64,000 nucleotides of DNA from JAHJBR01 sp040757035. Lineage in GTDB: Archaea > Micrarchaeota > Micrarchaeia > Anstonellales > Bilamarchaeaceae. Position numbers and translations under genes: made by a program. Of the stretch, positions 32,880-42,943 are shown in pieces (the first letter of the stretch is position 1; the number at the start of each line of letters is the position of its first letter). Location of the stretch: contig JBFLYM010000002.1 of assembly GCA_040757035.1 (NCBI GenBank), positions 1-64,000 on the forward strand. The letters run 5' to 3'. The notes under the pieces are model-generated. The model was not told the origin of the DNA, searched no databases, and was given only the letters and a program-made list of their open reading frames with translations.

Positions 32880-34634
32880 CTATATATTAAACGACGAAAC
32901 AAGCCTTTCAATTTGAAGCAATATCTCTTTTTCTTCTTGGCTCAACAGTTCAATTTTCTTTTTCCATTTTTCCAATTCGTTCTTTGTCATATATGTAATA
33001 AGTATATCCTCCTGAAATACATCATTATTTAATGTTACTTCATCTATTGAGATAGCTGTTTGGAGACCTTTTTCAGCGATATTTAGTGCTTCTTTTTCCC
33101 TTTGTATTGTCTTTATTTCTCCTAAAACAACCCCGTTTTTATTCATGATTTTGAAGTGTGGTTTAAGTCTTCCGGCTAAAACTTCTATCCCAAAGATAGC
33201 AGGTTTGCTCATGCGAAAGAAACAATTTGGCAGTACTTTTATCGCGCATGGCCACGGCATCTTTTCAAAAACTTCTTTTTTCTCTTTTTCTTTTTCTTCT
33301 GACTTCCATTCATTGTAATTATCAACAAGTTTGTAAATTATATTGCTGTATATTATCGGAATATTTGTTTCTCTGCACGCAGTTCTCGCATCTGGCAAAA
33401 TCTGTACATTAAATGCAAATACTATACCGGTATATTTATCCTGCGCACCGACATTCGCGGCTATGAAAACATCGTTTTTTGTTACCGCACCCACATTCGC
33501 TGTTTTTATTGGAATTTTTTCATCTGTAAGTATTTTGAGTATCGCTTCTATGCTTCCCAAACTATCCGCTTTTATTATTGCGCCTAATCCAGAATTTTCA
33601 AAAATAAGTTTGCTTACCTGTGCTTCTATTTCTTTTTTGTTTTTTTCATAATCCTTATGGTCTTTGATTGCGACAAATGGGGAACCGCTTAGCGCATCTT
33701 CTAAATTTGGTGCCAAAATTTTAATCCCGGCTGCAGCAGCGATTTGTTTCACGCGCATAAACTTTTCTTTCGCACCATCTAAACTAGGTTCAAGCAACGC
33801 ACGGATTTTTGTTTTTTTCACACCATGCTTGCCGAGAAAAAGAATTTCTTCGCCTTCGCTTAGTATTCCATCATAAATAATTATGTTTATTGTTGGTCCA
33901 AGCCCGCGTTCATCCTTTACTTCTATTATACTACCCTTTGCGCCTTTATCTGAATGAAAATGAAGCTCATTTTCTAAAAATTTTTGACTTAGTCCTGCGA
34001 TCAAAAGAAGAATTTCCGCGATGCCTTCATGCGTTTTAGCGCTTAGAGGTACTATTCCAAGCTGCTTGGTAAAGTCCGCTACCCTGTCAAAACGCTCTGA
34101 ATCAAAATTATATTCAGAAAGCGCGCCAATCAATTCATATATTTTGTTATTTAAGTTGCTCTTCACATGTTCGGATTGTTTCGCAAATGATTCTAAAAAA
34201 GAATTTGTATTTTGCGTTTTCCATCCGGTGATCAAATCAATTTTATTCGCTGCGATTAAAAAAGGGGTTTTCGCATTCTTTAATATTTTCAGGCTTTCTA
34301 TTGTTTGCGGTTGAAACCCCTGCGCAATATCTACAACCAGCACCGCCATGTCGGCAATGCTTCCTCCGCGTTCCCGCAAATTAACGAATGCCGCATGGCC
34401 AGGAGTATCTATAAAAAGAATTCCTGGTATATGCAAATGCATCGTCATTTTTTTTGCAATTGATTTTGAAATTTCATCTATATTCTCTTTTCGGATGTAA
34501 CTTGCGCCGATCATTTGCGTAATGCCACCGGCTTCTTTCTTGGCAATACACGTGCCTCGCACAGCGTCAAGTAGCGAGGTTTTTCCATGATCAACATGAC
34601 CTAATACAGCGATTATTGGAGAACGAATACGCAT
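32880..34634 (-). CDS. infB: translation initiation factor aIF5B
   Basis: 584 residues from ATG 34634 (MRIRSP), chosen because the TATATAAATAA element at ~34655-34665 sits at leaderless distance; the frame extends to 34646. G1 GHVDHGKTS, G3 DTPGHAAF and G4 NKID are all present, followed by the archaeal/eukaryal eIF5B domains. It promotes subunit joining. The length is typical of archaeal aIF5B. A fragment of the 97-nt element lies upstream. Confidence 0.95.
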   Translation of the reverse strand: MRIRSPIIAVLGHVDHGKTSLLDAVRGTCIAKKEAGGITQMIGASYIRKENIDEISKSIAKKMTMHLHIPGILFIDTPGHAAFVNLRERGGSIADMAVLVVDIAQGFQPQTIESLKILKNAKTPFLIAANKIDLITGWKTQNTNSFLESFAKQSEHVKSNLNNKIYELIGALSEYNFDSERFDRVADFTKQLGIVPLSAKTHEGIAEILLLIAGLSQKFLENELHFHSDKGAKGSIIEVKDERGLGPTINIIIYDGILSEGEEILFLGKHGVKKTKIRALLEPSLDGAKEKFMRVKQIAAAAGIKILAPNLEDALSGSPFVAIKDHKDYEKNKKEIEAQVSKLIFENSGLGAIIKADSLGSIEAILKILTDEKIPIKTANVGAVTKNDVFIAANVGAQDKYTGIVFAFNVQILPDARTACRETNIPIIYSNIIYKLVDNYNEWKSEEKEKEKKEVFEKMPWPCAIKVLPNCFFRMSKPAIFGIEVLAGRLKPHFKIMNKNGVVLGEIKTIQREKEALNIAEKGLQTAISIDEVTLNNDVFQEDILITYMTKNELEKWKKKIELLSQEEKEILLQIERLVSSFNI

Positions 34635-34678
34635 AAGGAACACCATGTTTATTATTTATATACAATCCATACAATTCG

Positions 34679-34718
34679 CGTTTTTTAGCGGATCGGTGTA
34701 TATAAAGGATCGGTATAT
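34679..34718 (+). repeat. tail fragments of the 97-nt element, tandem
   Basis: CGTTTTTTAGCGGATCGGTGTATA (fragment) is followed at once by a second GGATCGGTATATA. Both match the element's last bases. They lie in the gap between the divergent infB and taw1. Confidence 0.55.
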
Positions 34719-34751
34719 ATAAATAAAGAAAGATATTATAAAAGGAAATCT

Positions 34752-35759
34752 ATGAAAATTATGAGAACCACAAAAATTACCATTTCAAAGGACGCGCGTA
34801 CTCGTTGGGAAGCGAGTTACAGCATAATTGGAAATCATTCGGGAATCCAGATTTGTACATGGACAAAAAAAGCGTTGCGTGGAAAAGGAGTGTGCTACAA
34901 ACAAAAATTTTATGGAATTGATACGCACAGATGCGCGCAAATTTCTCCAGCACTCGCATGGTGCAACGAAAATTGTATTTTTTGCTGGCGTCCGAACGAG
35001 TGGATGGAAAATATTAAAATGAAGCGCAATGAAGTGGACGAGCCTGCTGAAATAATCTCTGGCGTTTTGGAAAAAAGAAAAATCCTGATTTCCGGCCTAA
35101 AAGGCGCGCACGATGCGCAGAAAGAAAAATGGGAGGAAAGTTTCAAGTTTTTTCCATCGCATTGGGCAATATCTCTTTCCGGTGAACCAACTCTTTATCC
35201 AAAATTGGCAGAGCTAATAAAAGAACTAAGAAATCATAAAGAAGTGAAGAGTATTTTTTTGGTTTCGAATGGTCAGCTTCCGAGCGCAATTTTGAGATTG
35301 GTCAAAAAAGATGCACTTCCAACCCAGCTTTATATAAGTGTGAATGCCTGCAACAAAAAGATGTTTGAAAAAATAAATAGACCAAAATATTGCGATGGTT
35401 GGAAACGATTGAATAGAACAATTTCTCTGCTTCCTAAATTAAATTGCAACACTGTAATCAGGTTCACTATTATAAAAGGACAGAACGATTCTGAAAAACA
35501 TTTAAAAAAATTTGCCAGAATATTTGAAAAATCCAGGGCAGATTTCATAGAAATAAAAGGATATATGTTTTTGGGTGATTCGCGCAAACGCTTGGTTTTT
35601 GAAAACATGCCAACGCATGAACATGTAAAAGAATATTCTCAGCGCATTATAAAAATGCTTCCGAACTATTTCATCAAAGATGAGGATTTTTCTTCTCGCA
35701 TAGTTCTGCTGAAAAGAAATAAGATAAATAAGATGATGTCTTTAGGCTGCGTTTCATAA
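34752..35759 (+). CDS. taw1: tRNA 4-demethylwyosine synthase
   Basis: 335 residues. The radical SAM motif CNENCIFCWRPNEW at ~75-88 is characteristic of TYW1/Taw1, which makes the tricyclic imidazo-purine at G37 of tRNA-Phe. SGEPTLYPKL and IKGYMFLGDSRKRL are family segments. No flavodoxin domain, as expected for archaea. AAAGGA precedes the start. The other wyosine genes are not here. Confidence 0.93.
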   Translation: MKIMRTTKITISKDARTRWEASYSIIGNHSGIQICTWTKKALRGKGVCYKQKFYGIDTHRCAQISPALAWCNENCIFCWRPNEWMENIKMKRNEVDEPAEIISGVLEKRKILISGLKGAHDAQKEKWEESFKFFPSHWAISLSGEPTLYPKLAELIKELRNHKEVKSIFLVSNGQLPSAILRLVKKDALPTQLYISVNACNKKMFEKINRPKYCDGWKRLNRTISLLPKLNCNTVIRFTIIKGQNDSEKHLKKFARIFEKSRADFIEIKGYMFLGDSRKRLVFENMPTHEHVKEYSQRIIKMLPNYFIKDEDFSSRIVLLKRNKINKMMSLGCVS

Positions 35760-35787
35760 GTATATTAAGAGGAAAGTTAAAAACCTA

Positions 35788-36495
35788 ATGGTAGATATAT
35801 TTAGCATGAAAAAACAAATAATTTGCGATTCAAGTGCGTTAATTTCGCTTACAGGTTCCTGCCTTGTTGAATCGCTTTCTTTTCTTGCAAAAAAATTCGA
35901 CCTCTCTTTCATAATTACGGATACAATAGAATATGAATCAATAATTCATCCGCTTAATCTTGCGACAAAAGAATATGCGTTCTCAGCACTGAAAATAAAA
36001 AATGCAATTCAAAACGGCGCGCTCATAAAAATGACATCTGATGCGTACGTAATGCAAAAAAGAGACGAAATTCTTTCTCTTTCAAATAATATTTTTTTCG
36101 CGCGTGGGCGTCCGATAAATCTTGTACATGCAGGCGAAGCCGAAATGCTCGCGCTCGCGGATAAACTAAAAACAAACTATCTATTTATGGACGAGCGCAC
36201 TCTCAGAGTGCTTATAGAGGCTCCGTTCAAAATAAAGGAGCATTTTGAAGAAGAATTTAATACCAGCGTTATGATAAACAAAGATAATCTGGAAAAATTA
36301 GGCGTAATAGCAAAAGGACTAAATATTTTTAGAAGCGCAGAACTGATTTCGTTTGCTTATCTTAACGGCTTTTTTGACCAGTATAATGAGCTTAAGAAAG
36401 ATATATATTCCGCTGCGCTTTACCATCTCAAATATTCTGGCTGCGGTATTCGCTACGACGAAATCGCAGAATTAACTACGGCTTTGATTTCATGA
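35788..36495 (+). CDS. PIN-like nuclease-fold protein
   Basis: 235 residues. Acidic positions match a PIN fold: CDSSALI near residue 15, a Glu in DTIEYES, GEAEMLALA and MDERTLR. PIN domains are Mg-dependent RNases. It is longer than VapC toxins, with a helical C-terminal extension. It overlaps the Cys-rich gene by four bases (ATGA), so the pair probably functions together. MKKQ at 35806 is an alternative start. Confidence 0.68.
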   Translation: MVDIFSMKKQIICDSSALISLTGSCLVESLSFLAKKFDLSFIITDTIEYESIIHPLNLATKEYAFSALKIKNAIQNGALIKMTSDAYVMQKRDEILSLSNNIFFARGRPINLVHAGEAEMLALADKLKTNYLFMDERTLRVLIEAPFKIKEHFEEEFNTSVMINKDNLEKLGVIAKGLNIFRSAELISFAYLNGFFDQYNELKKDIYSAALYHLKYSGCGIRYDEIAELTTALIS

Positions 36496-38081
36496 AACAA
36501 GCATACGATACACTGAATAATGCGTGGAAATCCACTTGCAAAGTTCTGTTTGGAGAAGAGATTGGTGAATTAAAGGAATACGAAGAATGGTTAAAGGAAT
36601 ATATGCCGATAATCGGTAGAAGAAAATCATGTATTTCTGGAAAAGAGGTTATTTTTGCTGTTGATAAGTATCATGGAACCAAAAATTTTGTTTCGTTAGA
36701 TGAAATTAATGAAAATAAGGAAAAGTCAATTGATCCGTTGACAATCAATGAAATAAAGGATATTGATTCAATCATTACTGCACTTTCTGAGAAATGGGAA
36801 TATTGCGGAAATAAAATTCTTGGAAATTCAATAGCTGTTGAACAATCGGATACCGTTAAGGATTCGCAATATATACTTGAATCCGCAGCCATTGAAAAAT
36901 CAGTCTATATTTATTCTTCTTTTCAGTGTACAAACTGCAAATATGTTTTCGGAGGAATAAGAGTAGCTGATGGCGAATTTATAATAGGAGGATTAAGGGG
37001 ATTTGGAAAACGCTCTTTTAATTACTATTGGTCGCAAGATAATAGTGATCAATATGTTTGTTCCAATTGCCAAAATTGTAACAATATTATTTTTTGCTTT
37101 AACCAAATAAACAAAAATTACCGTATAGGAAATCTACAATTGGATAAAGAAAAATATTTTTCACTCAAAAGCAAATTAGTGAGTGAAATCAGAGATGAGT
37201 TGAAAAAGAACAAGAGGTTTCCTTCAATTTTCGAACTTGTTCCTGATGAAAAACCTAATGAAAATGCTATTAAAATAATAGAAAGTGTACCTACAAAGAA
37301 AGAAGGCGATATGAAATTGATAGAAGATGCTTTTAAGTCCACATTTAAAGTAATTTTCAGAAAGGATATAGAAGGAATAACTCCATATGAGGAATGGTTT
37401 TATCAAACCATACCAAAACAAAAAGAAATTGTTACAATTATAGGGTCTAAGGTATATAGTTTAGATCCTAAATTTTACAAAATTTATTCAAAAGTACCGA
37501 AAAAAAGAATGTTAAAGTTTGAAGAGACTATGATGTTAGATAATTTACATCTAAATGAAACTGAGATTACTTCTATCAAAAACATAATAACAAGATTGTC
37601 AGAAATAGCCTATATTACTGATGAGTTTTTTGGCGGAAAAATTCATAATCTTATTCAATGTAGATGTGGGTTAAACCTTTTTCATGCGTACAAAAGCAAT
37701 GGACAACGTGCAGAATACTTAGGATTAAACGATTTTCCTTTTGATTCCAAATACATCTTTGGTTCTGAAAGGGTGAGTAATTCGCAGTTTTGTATAAAAT
37801 GTTATTATATCCTTGATTGCGTGCGATGCTTTGAACTGGATTCGTGCGAGAAATGTTCGGACTCGTATTTTTGTCACAATTGTGAGGGTTTATCCAGCGC
37901 AATGTTCTGCTTTAATGTGAAAGCAAAAAGGTCAGCAATTGGCAATCTGGAAATGCAATTGGATCAATATAAAAAAATAAGAGATTCTTTAGTTGAACAA
38001 ATGGCAAATGATATTCTAGGAAAAAAGGAATTGAAATATAATATTTTCAATATCATAAGCAGAATTAACAATTCGACTTGA
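36492..38081 (+). CDS. duplicated Cys-rich protein of unknown function
   Basis: 529 residues in two homologous halves (~1-260 and ~275-529). Each half starts with an AF/NAW-KSTxKV(L/I)F...EEW module and ends with Cys clusters followed by an IGNLxxxxxxY segment. The first half has CTNCKY and CSNCQNC; the second has CIKCYY, CVRCFELDSCEKC and CHNCEG. This recalls a Cys-rich family found in DPANN genomes, sometimes mislabelled caib/baif. The clusters probably bind zinc. Translationally coupled to the PIN-like gene; a joint role in RNA handling is inference. Confidence 0.6.
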   Translation: MKQAYDTLNNAWKSTCKVLFGEEIGELKEYEEWLKEYMPIIGRRKSCISGKEVIFAVDKYHGTKNFVSLDEINENKEKSIDPLTINEIKDIDSIITALSEKWEYCGNKILGNSIAVEQSDTVKDSQYILESAAIEKSVYIYSSFQCTNCKYVFGGIRVADGEFIIGGLRGFGKRSFNYYWSQDNSDQYVCSNCQNCNNIIFCFNQINKNYRIGNLQLDKEKYFSLKSKLVSEIRDELKKNKRFPSIFELVPDEKPNENAIKIIESVPTKKEGDMKLIEDAFKSTFKVIFRKDIEGITPYEEWFYQTIPKQKEIVTIIGSKVYSLDPKFYKIYSKVPKKRMLKFEETMMLDNLHLNETEITSIKNIITRLSEIAYITDEFFGGKIHNLIQCRCGLNLFHAYKSNGQRAEYLGLNDFPFDSKYIFGSERVSNSQFCIKCYYILDCVRCFELDSCEKCSDSYFCHNCEGLSSAMFCFNVKAKRSAIGNLEMQLDQYKKIRDSLVEQMANDILGKKELKYNIFNIISRINNST

Positions 38082-38097
38082 TCTAATTTGCAAACGA

Positions 38098-38123
38098 TCG
38101 GAAAAATTTGGTTGGTTGAGTAT
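38098..38123 (-). repeat. fragment of the 97-nt element
   Basis: TCGGAAAAATTTGGTTGGTTGAGTAT matches the end of R3 with about three differences. It abuts ATG 38124 of aroE-aroK and adds an upstream in-frame ATG that is not used. Confidence 0.65.
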
Positions 38124-39512
38124 ATGCCTGGAAAAATATTTGCAGTTGTTGGCAATCCAATACTCCATAGTAAAAGTCCAGAGATGTTCAATGCAGCATT
38201 TAAGAAATTAAAGATAAACGCTATCTATATAAGAATTGCCGCATTTGATGCAGAAGAAGTGATGCGCACCGCAGATGATATTGGGCTATGTGGTTTAAAC
38301 ATTACTTCGCCATTTAAGGAAGAATTAAAGAAAAAAATGCGCGTTTCGAATTCGTTAAACACACTCATAAATACAATCATTATAGATAAAAACGCAAGAG
38401 AAATCGATGCAATAAACTGTATAATTTGCAAAAATGATCCAAAATCAAAGTGTCCGAAGAAACAATTACTGGTTGGTTATAATACCGATGTTGCTGGCGT
38501 TATTGGTGCGCTCAAACATAATTCTTGCGATTTTGTTGGTAAAAAAATCATAGTGCTCGGTGCTGGAGGTGCGGCAAAGGCAGCGATATACGCACTTGTT
38601 TCTAAAAAAGCGGATGTAGTGGTGGTAAACCGCACATTCAAAAAGGCAAAAAAACTTGCGCAGCGATTTGGTTGCAGAGTCTCAAAATTTGATGAAATTG
38701 CGCAAGAACTCGAACATGCGAACATTCTAATCTCATGCGTTCCTACTGGCGAACGAATAATTCCAAAATCAGCGCTACGCAAAACGCTTAGTGTATTAGA
38801 TGCAAATTACTCAATAGATACAGCACTCAAAAAAGATGCAAAGAGCAATAATTGTAAAATAATTGATGGAAGAGAATGGTTACTTTTTCAGGCAATTCCG
38901 TGTTTTAAATATTTTATTGGTAAAAAAGCACCAGTCGCAGCGATGCGCAAAGTGCTTTACTCAAAAAAGAAAAGAAAAAAAAATATCGCTCTTATTGGTT
39001 TTATGGGTAGCGGAAAAACAGCGGTTGCTAAAGAACTCGCAACACTTAACGGAATGAAATCCGTAGATATAGACGCTAACATAGAAAAAAACATGAATAT
39101 GAAAATAGCGCAAATTTTTGAAGATATGGGAGAACGCGAATTTAGAAAAATAGAAAACGCGGAATTAAAAAAGGCGCTTGAATCCGAAAACGCAATAATT
39201 TCCTGCGGAGGCGGGTTAGTGTTAGATCCGCGCAATGTAGACATGCTAAAAAGAGATTGCACTGTTTTTTGGTTATGGGCAGATATAACAACCATAATGG
39301 AAAGAATAAGTAAAGATGATTCAAGACCATTGATCAGAACTAAAAACAAAGGCGATCTCAAAACCAAAATCGAAATCGCCAAAAAAATATTAGAGCAGCG
39401 GTTATTTGTTTACGCAAACGCTTGCGATGCTCTAATAAATACAGTTGGAAAAAAACCAAAAGAAATTGCCGCAAGGATAGATTATGAAATTAACGAAATT
39501 AATAAAGCCTAG
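38124..39512 (+). CDS. aroEK: shikimate dehydrogenase-shikimate kinase fusion
   Basis: 462 residues. AroE comes first: SKSP at ~16-19, NITSPFKEE with the catalytic Lys, YNTD with the Asp, and NADP-binding LGAGGAAKA. AroK starts at ~288: Walker A GFMGSGKT at 292-299, VDIDANIE, Arg in EREFRK, GGG and lid Arg in SRPLI. This kinase is the bacterial P-loop type, whereas most archaea use a GHMP-family shikimate kinase. It leads the aromatic operon and overlaps aroA by 29 bases. Confidence 0.93.
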   Translation: MPGKIFAVVGNPILHSKSPEMFNAAFKKLKINAIYIRIAAFDAEEVMRTADDIGLCGLNITSPFKEELKKKMRVSNSLNTLINTIIIDKNAREIDAINCIICKNDPKSKCPKKQLLVGYNTDVAGVIGALKHNSCDFVGKKIIVLGAGGAAKAAIYALVSKKADVVVVNRTFKKAKKLAQRFGCRVSKFDEIAQELEHANILISCVPTGERIIPKSALRKTLSVLDANYSIDTALKKDAKSNNCKIIDGREWLLFQAIPCFKYFIGKKAPVAAMRKVLYSKKKRKKNIALIGFMGSGKTAVAKELATLNGMKSVDIDANIEKNMNMKIAQIFEDMGEREFRKIENAELKKALESENAIISCGGGLVLDPRNVDMLKRDCTVFWLWADITTIMERISKDDSRPLIRTKNKGDLKTKIEIAKKILEQRLFVYANACDALINTVGKKPKEIAARIDYEINEINKA

Positions 39513-40779
39513 TGAAGTAAATGGAGTGATAAATGCGCCTCCTTCAAAAAGCATTATGGGTAGAATTACTGCGGCCGCGCTACTATCAGATGGCATAACA
39601 AAAATCCGTAATGCATCATTGTGCGATGATGGATTAACGGCATTAGATATTATAGAAACGCTCGGCGCGCACGTTACGCGTGTCGCGCACATCAAAGTCG
39701 ATGCAAAAAAATTTGTGAATGAAGTCATAGTCAAAAGTAAAGGTATATTCAAAACAGTTCCGAAAAGTGATGTTATTAATTGTAAAGAATCTGGACTATG
39801 CATGCGAATGTTTGCGCCTATACTTTCACTTTTGAAAAGACAATTTACGCTTAATGCAACCGACTCGCTGCAAAAAAGACCGATGAAAATGCTGGAAGCA
39901 CTTGCACAATTAGGCGCGCATTGCAAAACTTCAGCAGCCGGTTATTCTCCGATCAAATTAAAAGGAGCAATAAAGGGAGGAAAAATTAAAATTGATGGTT
40001 CGGATAGCTCGCAATTTCTTACAGGTTTGCTTATGGCCCTGCCATTATGCAAAAAGAATTCAATAATTGAGGTTTTGAATCTGAAAAGCAAGCCGTATGT
40101 CCAAATGACGATTTCGCTCCTTGCGCGTCTTGGAATAAAAATAGATAGCTGCGGTAATTTCCAAAAATTTAAAATTAGCGGACATCAAAAATATAAAACA
40201 AACATAAATTATTCTGTTGAAGGTGATTGGTCTGGCGCTTCATTTATGCTTGTTGCAGGTGCGATTGCAGGGAAAGTTAGAATCAACTGGCTTAGTATAA
40301 ATTCGTTTCAGGCCGATAAAGAAATAATCTCTGCACTAAAACGCGCTGGCGCAAAAATAAAAATCCAAAAGAACAATATTATTGTTGAGAAAGATAGACT
40401 GAATGCGTTTGAATTTGATGCGAATGATTGTCCAGATCTTTTTCCGCCATTGACAGTGCTTGCAATAAATTGCAGTGGGATATCTGTAATCAAAGGTGTA
40501 AAAAGATTAAAATATAAAGAAAGCGACCGCGCGACCGCGCTTGCACAAGAATTTGGAAAAATAGGCGCAAAAATAAAAATCGTAGGAAATAACATGAAGA
40601 TCATTGGAACAAAACTCAGGGGAGGAAAAATAGACTCACACAATGATCACAGAATTGCGATGGCTGGTGCGATTGCGGCGTTAAACTCAGAAAAAGGTAT
40701 TTATTTATTAAATCCGAAATGTGTTTCCAAATCATATCCAGAATTTTTTGATGATCTTGAAAGGTTGAAAGAAAGATAA
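39484..40779 (+). CDS. aroA: 3-phosphoshikimate 1-carboxyvinyltransferase (EPSP synthase)
   Basis: 431 residues. PPSKSIMGRITAAALLSDG is the N-terminal substrate segment; SDSSQFLTGLLMALP, ESDRATALA and HNDHRIAMA are the other signature blocks. It adds PEP to shikimate 3-phosphate. Second gene of the aromatic operon. Confidence 0.95.
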   Translation: MKLTKLIKPSEVNGVINAPPSKSIMGRITAAALLSDGITKIRNASLCDDGLTALDIIETLGAHVTRVAHIKVDAKKFVNEVIVKSKGIFKTVPKSDVINCKESGLCMRMFAPILSLLKRQFTLNATDSLQKRPMKMLEALAQLGAHCKTSAAGYSPIKLKGAIKGGKIKIDGSDSSQFLTGLLMALPLCKKNSIIEVLNLKSKPYVQMTISLLARLGIKIDSCGNFQKFKISGHQKYKTNINYSVEGDWSGASFMLVAGAIAGKVRINWLSINSFQADKEIISALKRAGAKIKIQKNNIIVEKDRLNAFEFDANDCPDLFPPLTVLAINCSGISVIKGVKRLKYKESDRATALAQEFGKIGAKIKIVGNNMKIIGTKLRGGKIDSHNDHRIAMAGAIAALNSEKGIYLLNPKCVSKSYPEFFDDLERLKER

Positions 40780-40795
40780 AGGAAAGGTTAAAAAA

Positions 40796-41821
40796 ATGAA
40801 TACGCTTGGAAGATTATTGCGAATAAGCATTTTTGGAGAATCGCATGGTGAATGTGTCGGAATAGTAATTGACGGATGTCCGCCAGGACTTCATCTTAGT
40901 GCATCAGACTTAATTTTTGATTTAGAGAGAAGAAAAGGAAGCCAAAGGAAAATTGGTACAACTTCGCGCATTGAAGCAGACGTTCCGCTGATAAAAACCG
41001 GAATTTTTAACGGCAGAACTACTGGTGCGCCGATTTTAATAATGTTTGAGAATAAAGACGTAGATTCGAAAATGTATGAAAAACTTAAGGATAATCCAAG
41101 ACCAGGACATGCGGATTTGGTTGCAAAACAAAAATTTGATGGATTTAACGATTATCGCGGAACCGGACATTTCTCGGGACGACTTACAATTGGGCTAGTT
41201 GCTGCAGGCGTAATAGCAAAAAAGATTATAGCAAAAAAACTTCTGAAAAATGCGAAAAATGTCAAAATCAAAGCAACAATAATTGAAGTTGGCGGTATAA
41301 AGAACATAAAAAAAGAGAGCATAAAAAAAGCTATAGATCATGCGGTAAAAAAGAACGATTCTGTAGGTGGAATTATAGAATGTAGAATAAGTGGACTACC
41401 TTGTAGTTTGGGTGAACCGTTTTTTGATTCTGCAGAATCTCTTATTTCTCATGCAATATTCTCTATACCAGGAGTAAAAGGAATAGAATTTGGTTCTGGT
41501 TTTAAATGCGCGTCTATGTATGGAAGCGAATGTAATGATGAGATAATTGACATAAAAGGAAAAACAAAGACAAACAATGCCGGAGGAATAAATGGTGGAA
41601 TAACCAATGGAAACGATGTAGTTTTTCGTATAGCAATAAGACCAACTTCAAGCATAAGTAAAATTCAGAACATCATTGATCTAAAAACAGGTAAAATATC
41701 AAAGATTTCAATCGAAGGAAGGCACGATAGGTGCATAGCTCTCAGAATACCGGTTATAGTTGAAGCAATTTCTGCTTTGGTTTTTGCCGATTTAATGCTT
41801 TTAAATGAGAATGTTAGATGA
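40796..41821 (+). CDS. aroC: chorismate synthase
   Basis: 341 residues. GESHGECVGIVIDGCPPG, the RPGHADL segment, DYRGTGHFSGRLT and GRHDRCIALR are family signatures. It produces chorismate using reduced flavin. It follows aroA by 16 bases. Confidence 0.95.
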   Translation: MNTLGRLLRISIFGESHGECVGIVIDGCPPGLHLSASDLIFDLERRKGSQRKIGTTSRIEADVPLIKTGIFNGRTTGAPILIMFENKDVDSKMYEKLKDNPRPGHADLVAKQKFDGFNDYRGTGHFSGRLTIGLVAAGVIAKKIIAKKLLKNAKNVKIKATIIEVGGIKNIKKESIKKAIDHAVKKNDSVGGIIECRISGLPCSLGEPFFDSAESLISHAIFSIPGVKGIEFGSGFKCASMYGSECNDEIIDIKGKTKTNNAGGINGGITNGNDVVFRIAIRPTSSISKIQNIIDLKTGKISKISIEGRHDRCIALRIPVIVEAISALVFADLMLLNENVR

Positions 41822-41849
41822 AAATTTTAGATAAAAAAAGGGTAATCTT

Positions 41850-42926
41850 ATGAATGATGAAAAGATGCGGAATATTGAAAAGATGCGGAAAAAAGTGGAA
41901 TTGATAGATTACGAAATACTAAAACTCATAAATGAGCGTATGGAGTTCGCGGTAAAACTGAAAAAACTGAAGACCACTATCGCGGATCCAAAGCGAGAAG
42001 AAGAAGTAATTAATTATGTGTGTAATCGTTCGCACAATATATTATCTCCAAGTTTTTCTAAGACATTAATTATGCAGATAATAGAAGAAAGCAAAAGATT
42101 ACAGGCAAAGGATATGAAACTAATCGGATTCCAAGGCGAACATGGTGCGTATAGCGAACTCGCAGCGCGTTCTTACAATAATTCGCTGGTTCCAATTCCA
42201 TGCGCAGAATTTGCGGAAATCTTTGAAAGTATAGAAAAAGGGATACTTGATTATGGAATAGTTCCTGTGGAAAATTCGCTCGAAGGTTCGGTTGTTCAAG
42301 TGAACGATCTTTTTATTGAGACTGACTTAAAAATAATTGGAGAAATTAACATGCCAATCCATCATAATTTACTCGCTCTTCCAGAAACAAACTATCGCGA
42401 TATAAAATCGGTGTACTCGCATTCGCAAGCGCTCGCACAATGCCATCAATTTATTTCAAGGAATAATCTTGAACCAAGACCTTTTTATGATACTGCTGGC
42501 GCTGCAAAAATGCTCTCAAAAGAAAGATTGCCGGATACAGCGGTAATTGCGAGTAGTCTTTGCGCGCAACTTTACAATTTAGAGGTAATAAAGGAAAATA
42601 TTGAAGATCACGCATCAAATTCAACAAGATTTGTGATAATTTCTCGCGAAGAAAGCGCGGAAAACGGAAACAAGTGTTCAATACTTTTTTCTACTAAGCA
42701 TGAAGCTGGGGCGCTATTCAGAATACTTAAAATTTTTTCAGATGCGCGCGTAAATCTCACGCGAATAGAATCTCGGAGAATTAGAGGCGATCAGCGTAAC
42801 TATGCGTTTCTTTTGGATTTTCAAGGCTGTAAAGATAATAAGAAAATAGAGGATGCACTTAACGAAGTTAAGAAGGATGCGATCATGTACAAATTCATGG
42901 GTTGTTATAAGGAAGCATGTGAGTAA
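41850..42926 (+). CDS. pheA: chorismate mutase-prephenate dehydratase (P-protein)
   Basis: 358 residues in three parts: AroQ-type chorismate mutase (~1-85, VELIDYEILKLINERMEF), prephenate dehydratase (~88-265, GFQGEHGAYSE, PVENSLEGSV, STRF) and an ACT domain (~275-350, HEAGALFRILKIFSDARVNLTRIESR). ESR for Phe binding is present. The trifunctional layout is common in bacteria and rarer in archaea. An 18-bp tandem duplication near the start encodes EKMRNIEKMR. Confidence 0.94.
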   Translation: MNDEKMRNIEKMRKKVELIDYEILKLINERMEFAVKLKKLKTTIADPKREEEVINYVCNRSHNILSPSFSKTLIMQIIEESKRLQAKDMKLIGFQGEHGAYSELAARSYNNSLVPIPCAEFAEIFESIEKGILDYGIVPVENSLEGSVVQVNDLFIETDLKIIGEINMPIHHNLLALPETNYRDIKSVYSHSQALAQCHQFISRNNLEPRPFYDTAGAAKMLSKERLPDTAVIASSLCAQLYNLEVIKENIEDHASNSTRFVIISREESAENGNKCSILFSTKHEAGALFRILKIFSDARVNLTRIESRRIRGDQRNYAFLLDFQGCKDNKKIEDALNEVKKDAIMYKFMGCYKEACE

Positions 42927-42943
42927 ACATCTAAAGTGGACGT

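Noticed and set aside
36492..38081. CoA-transferase (caib/baif) annotation
   Set aside because: No CoA-transferase motifs; the protein is a duplicated Cys-rich protein and the name used in databases for similar proteins is misleading.
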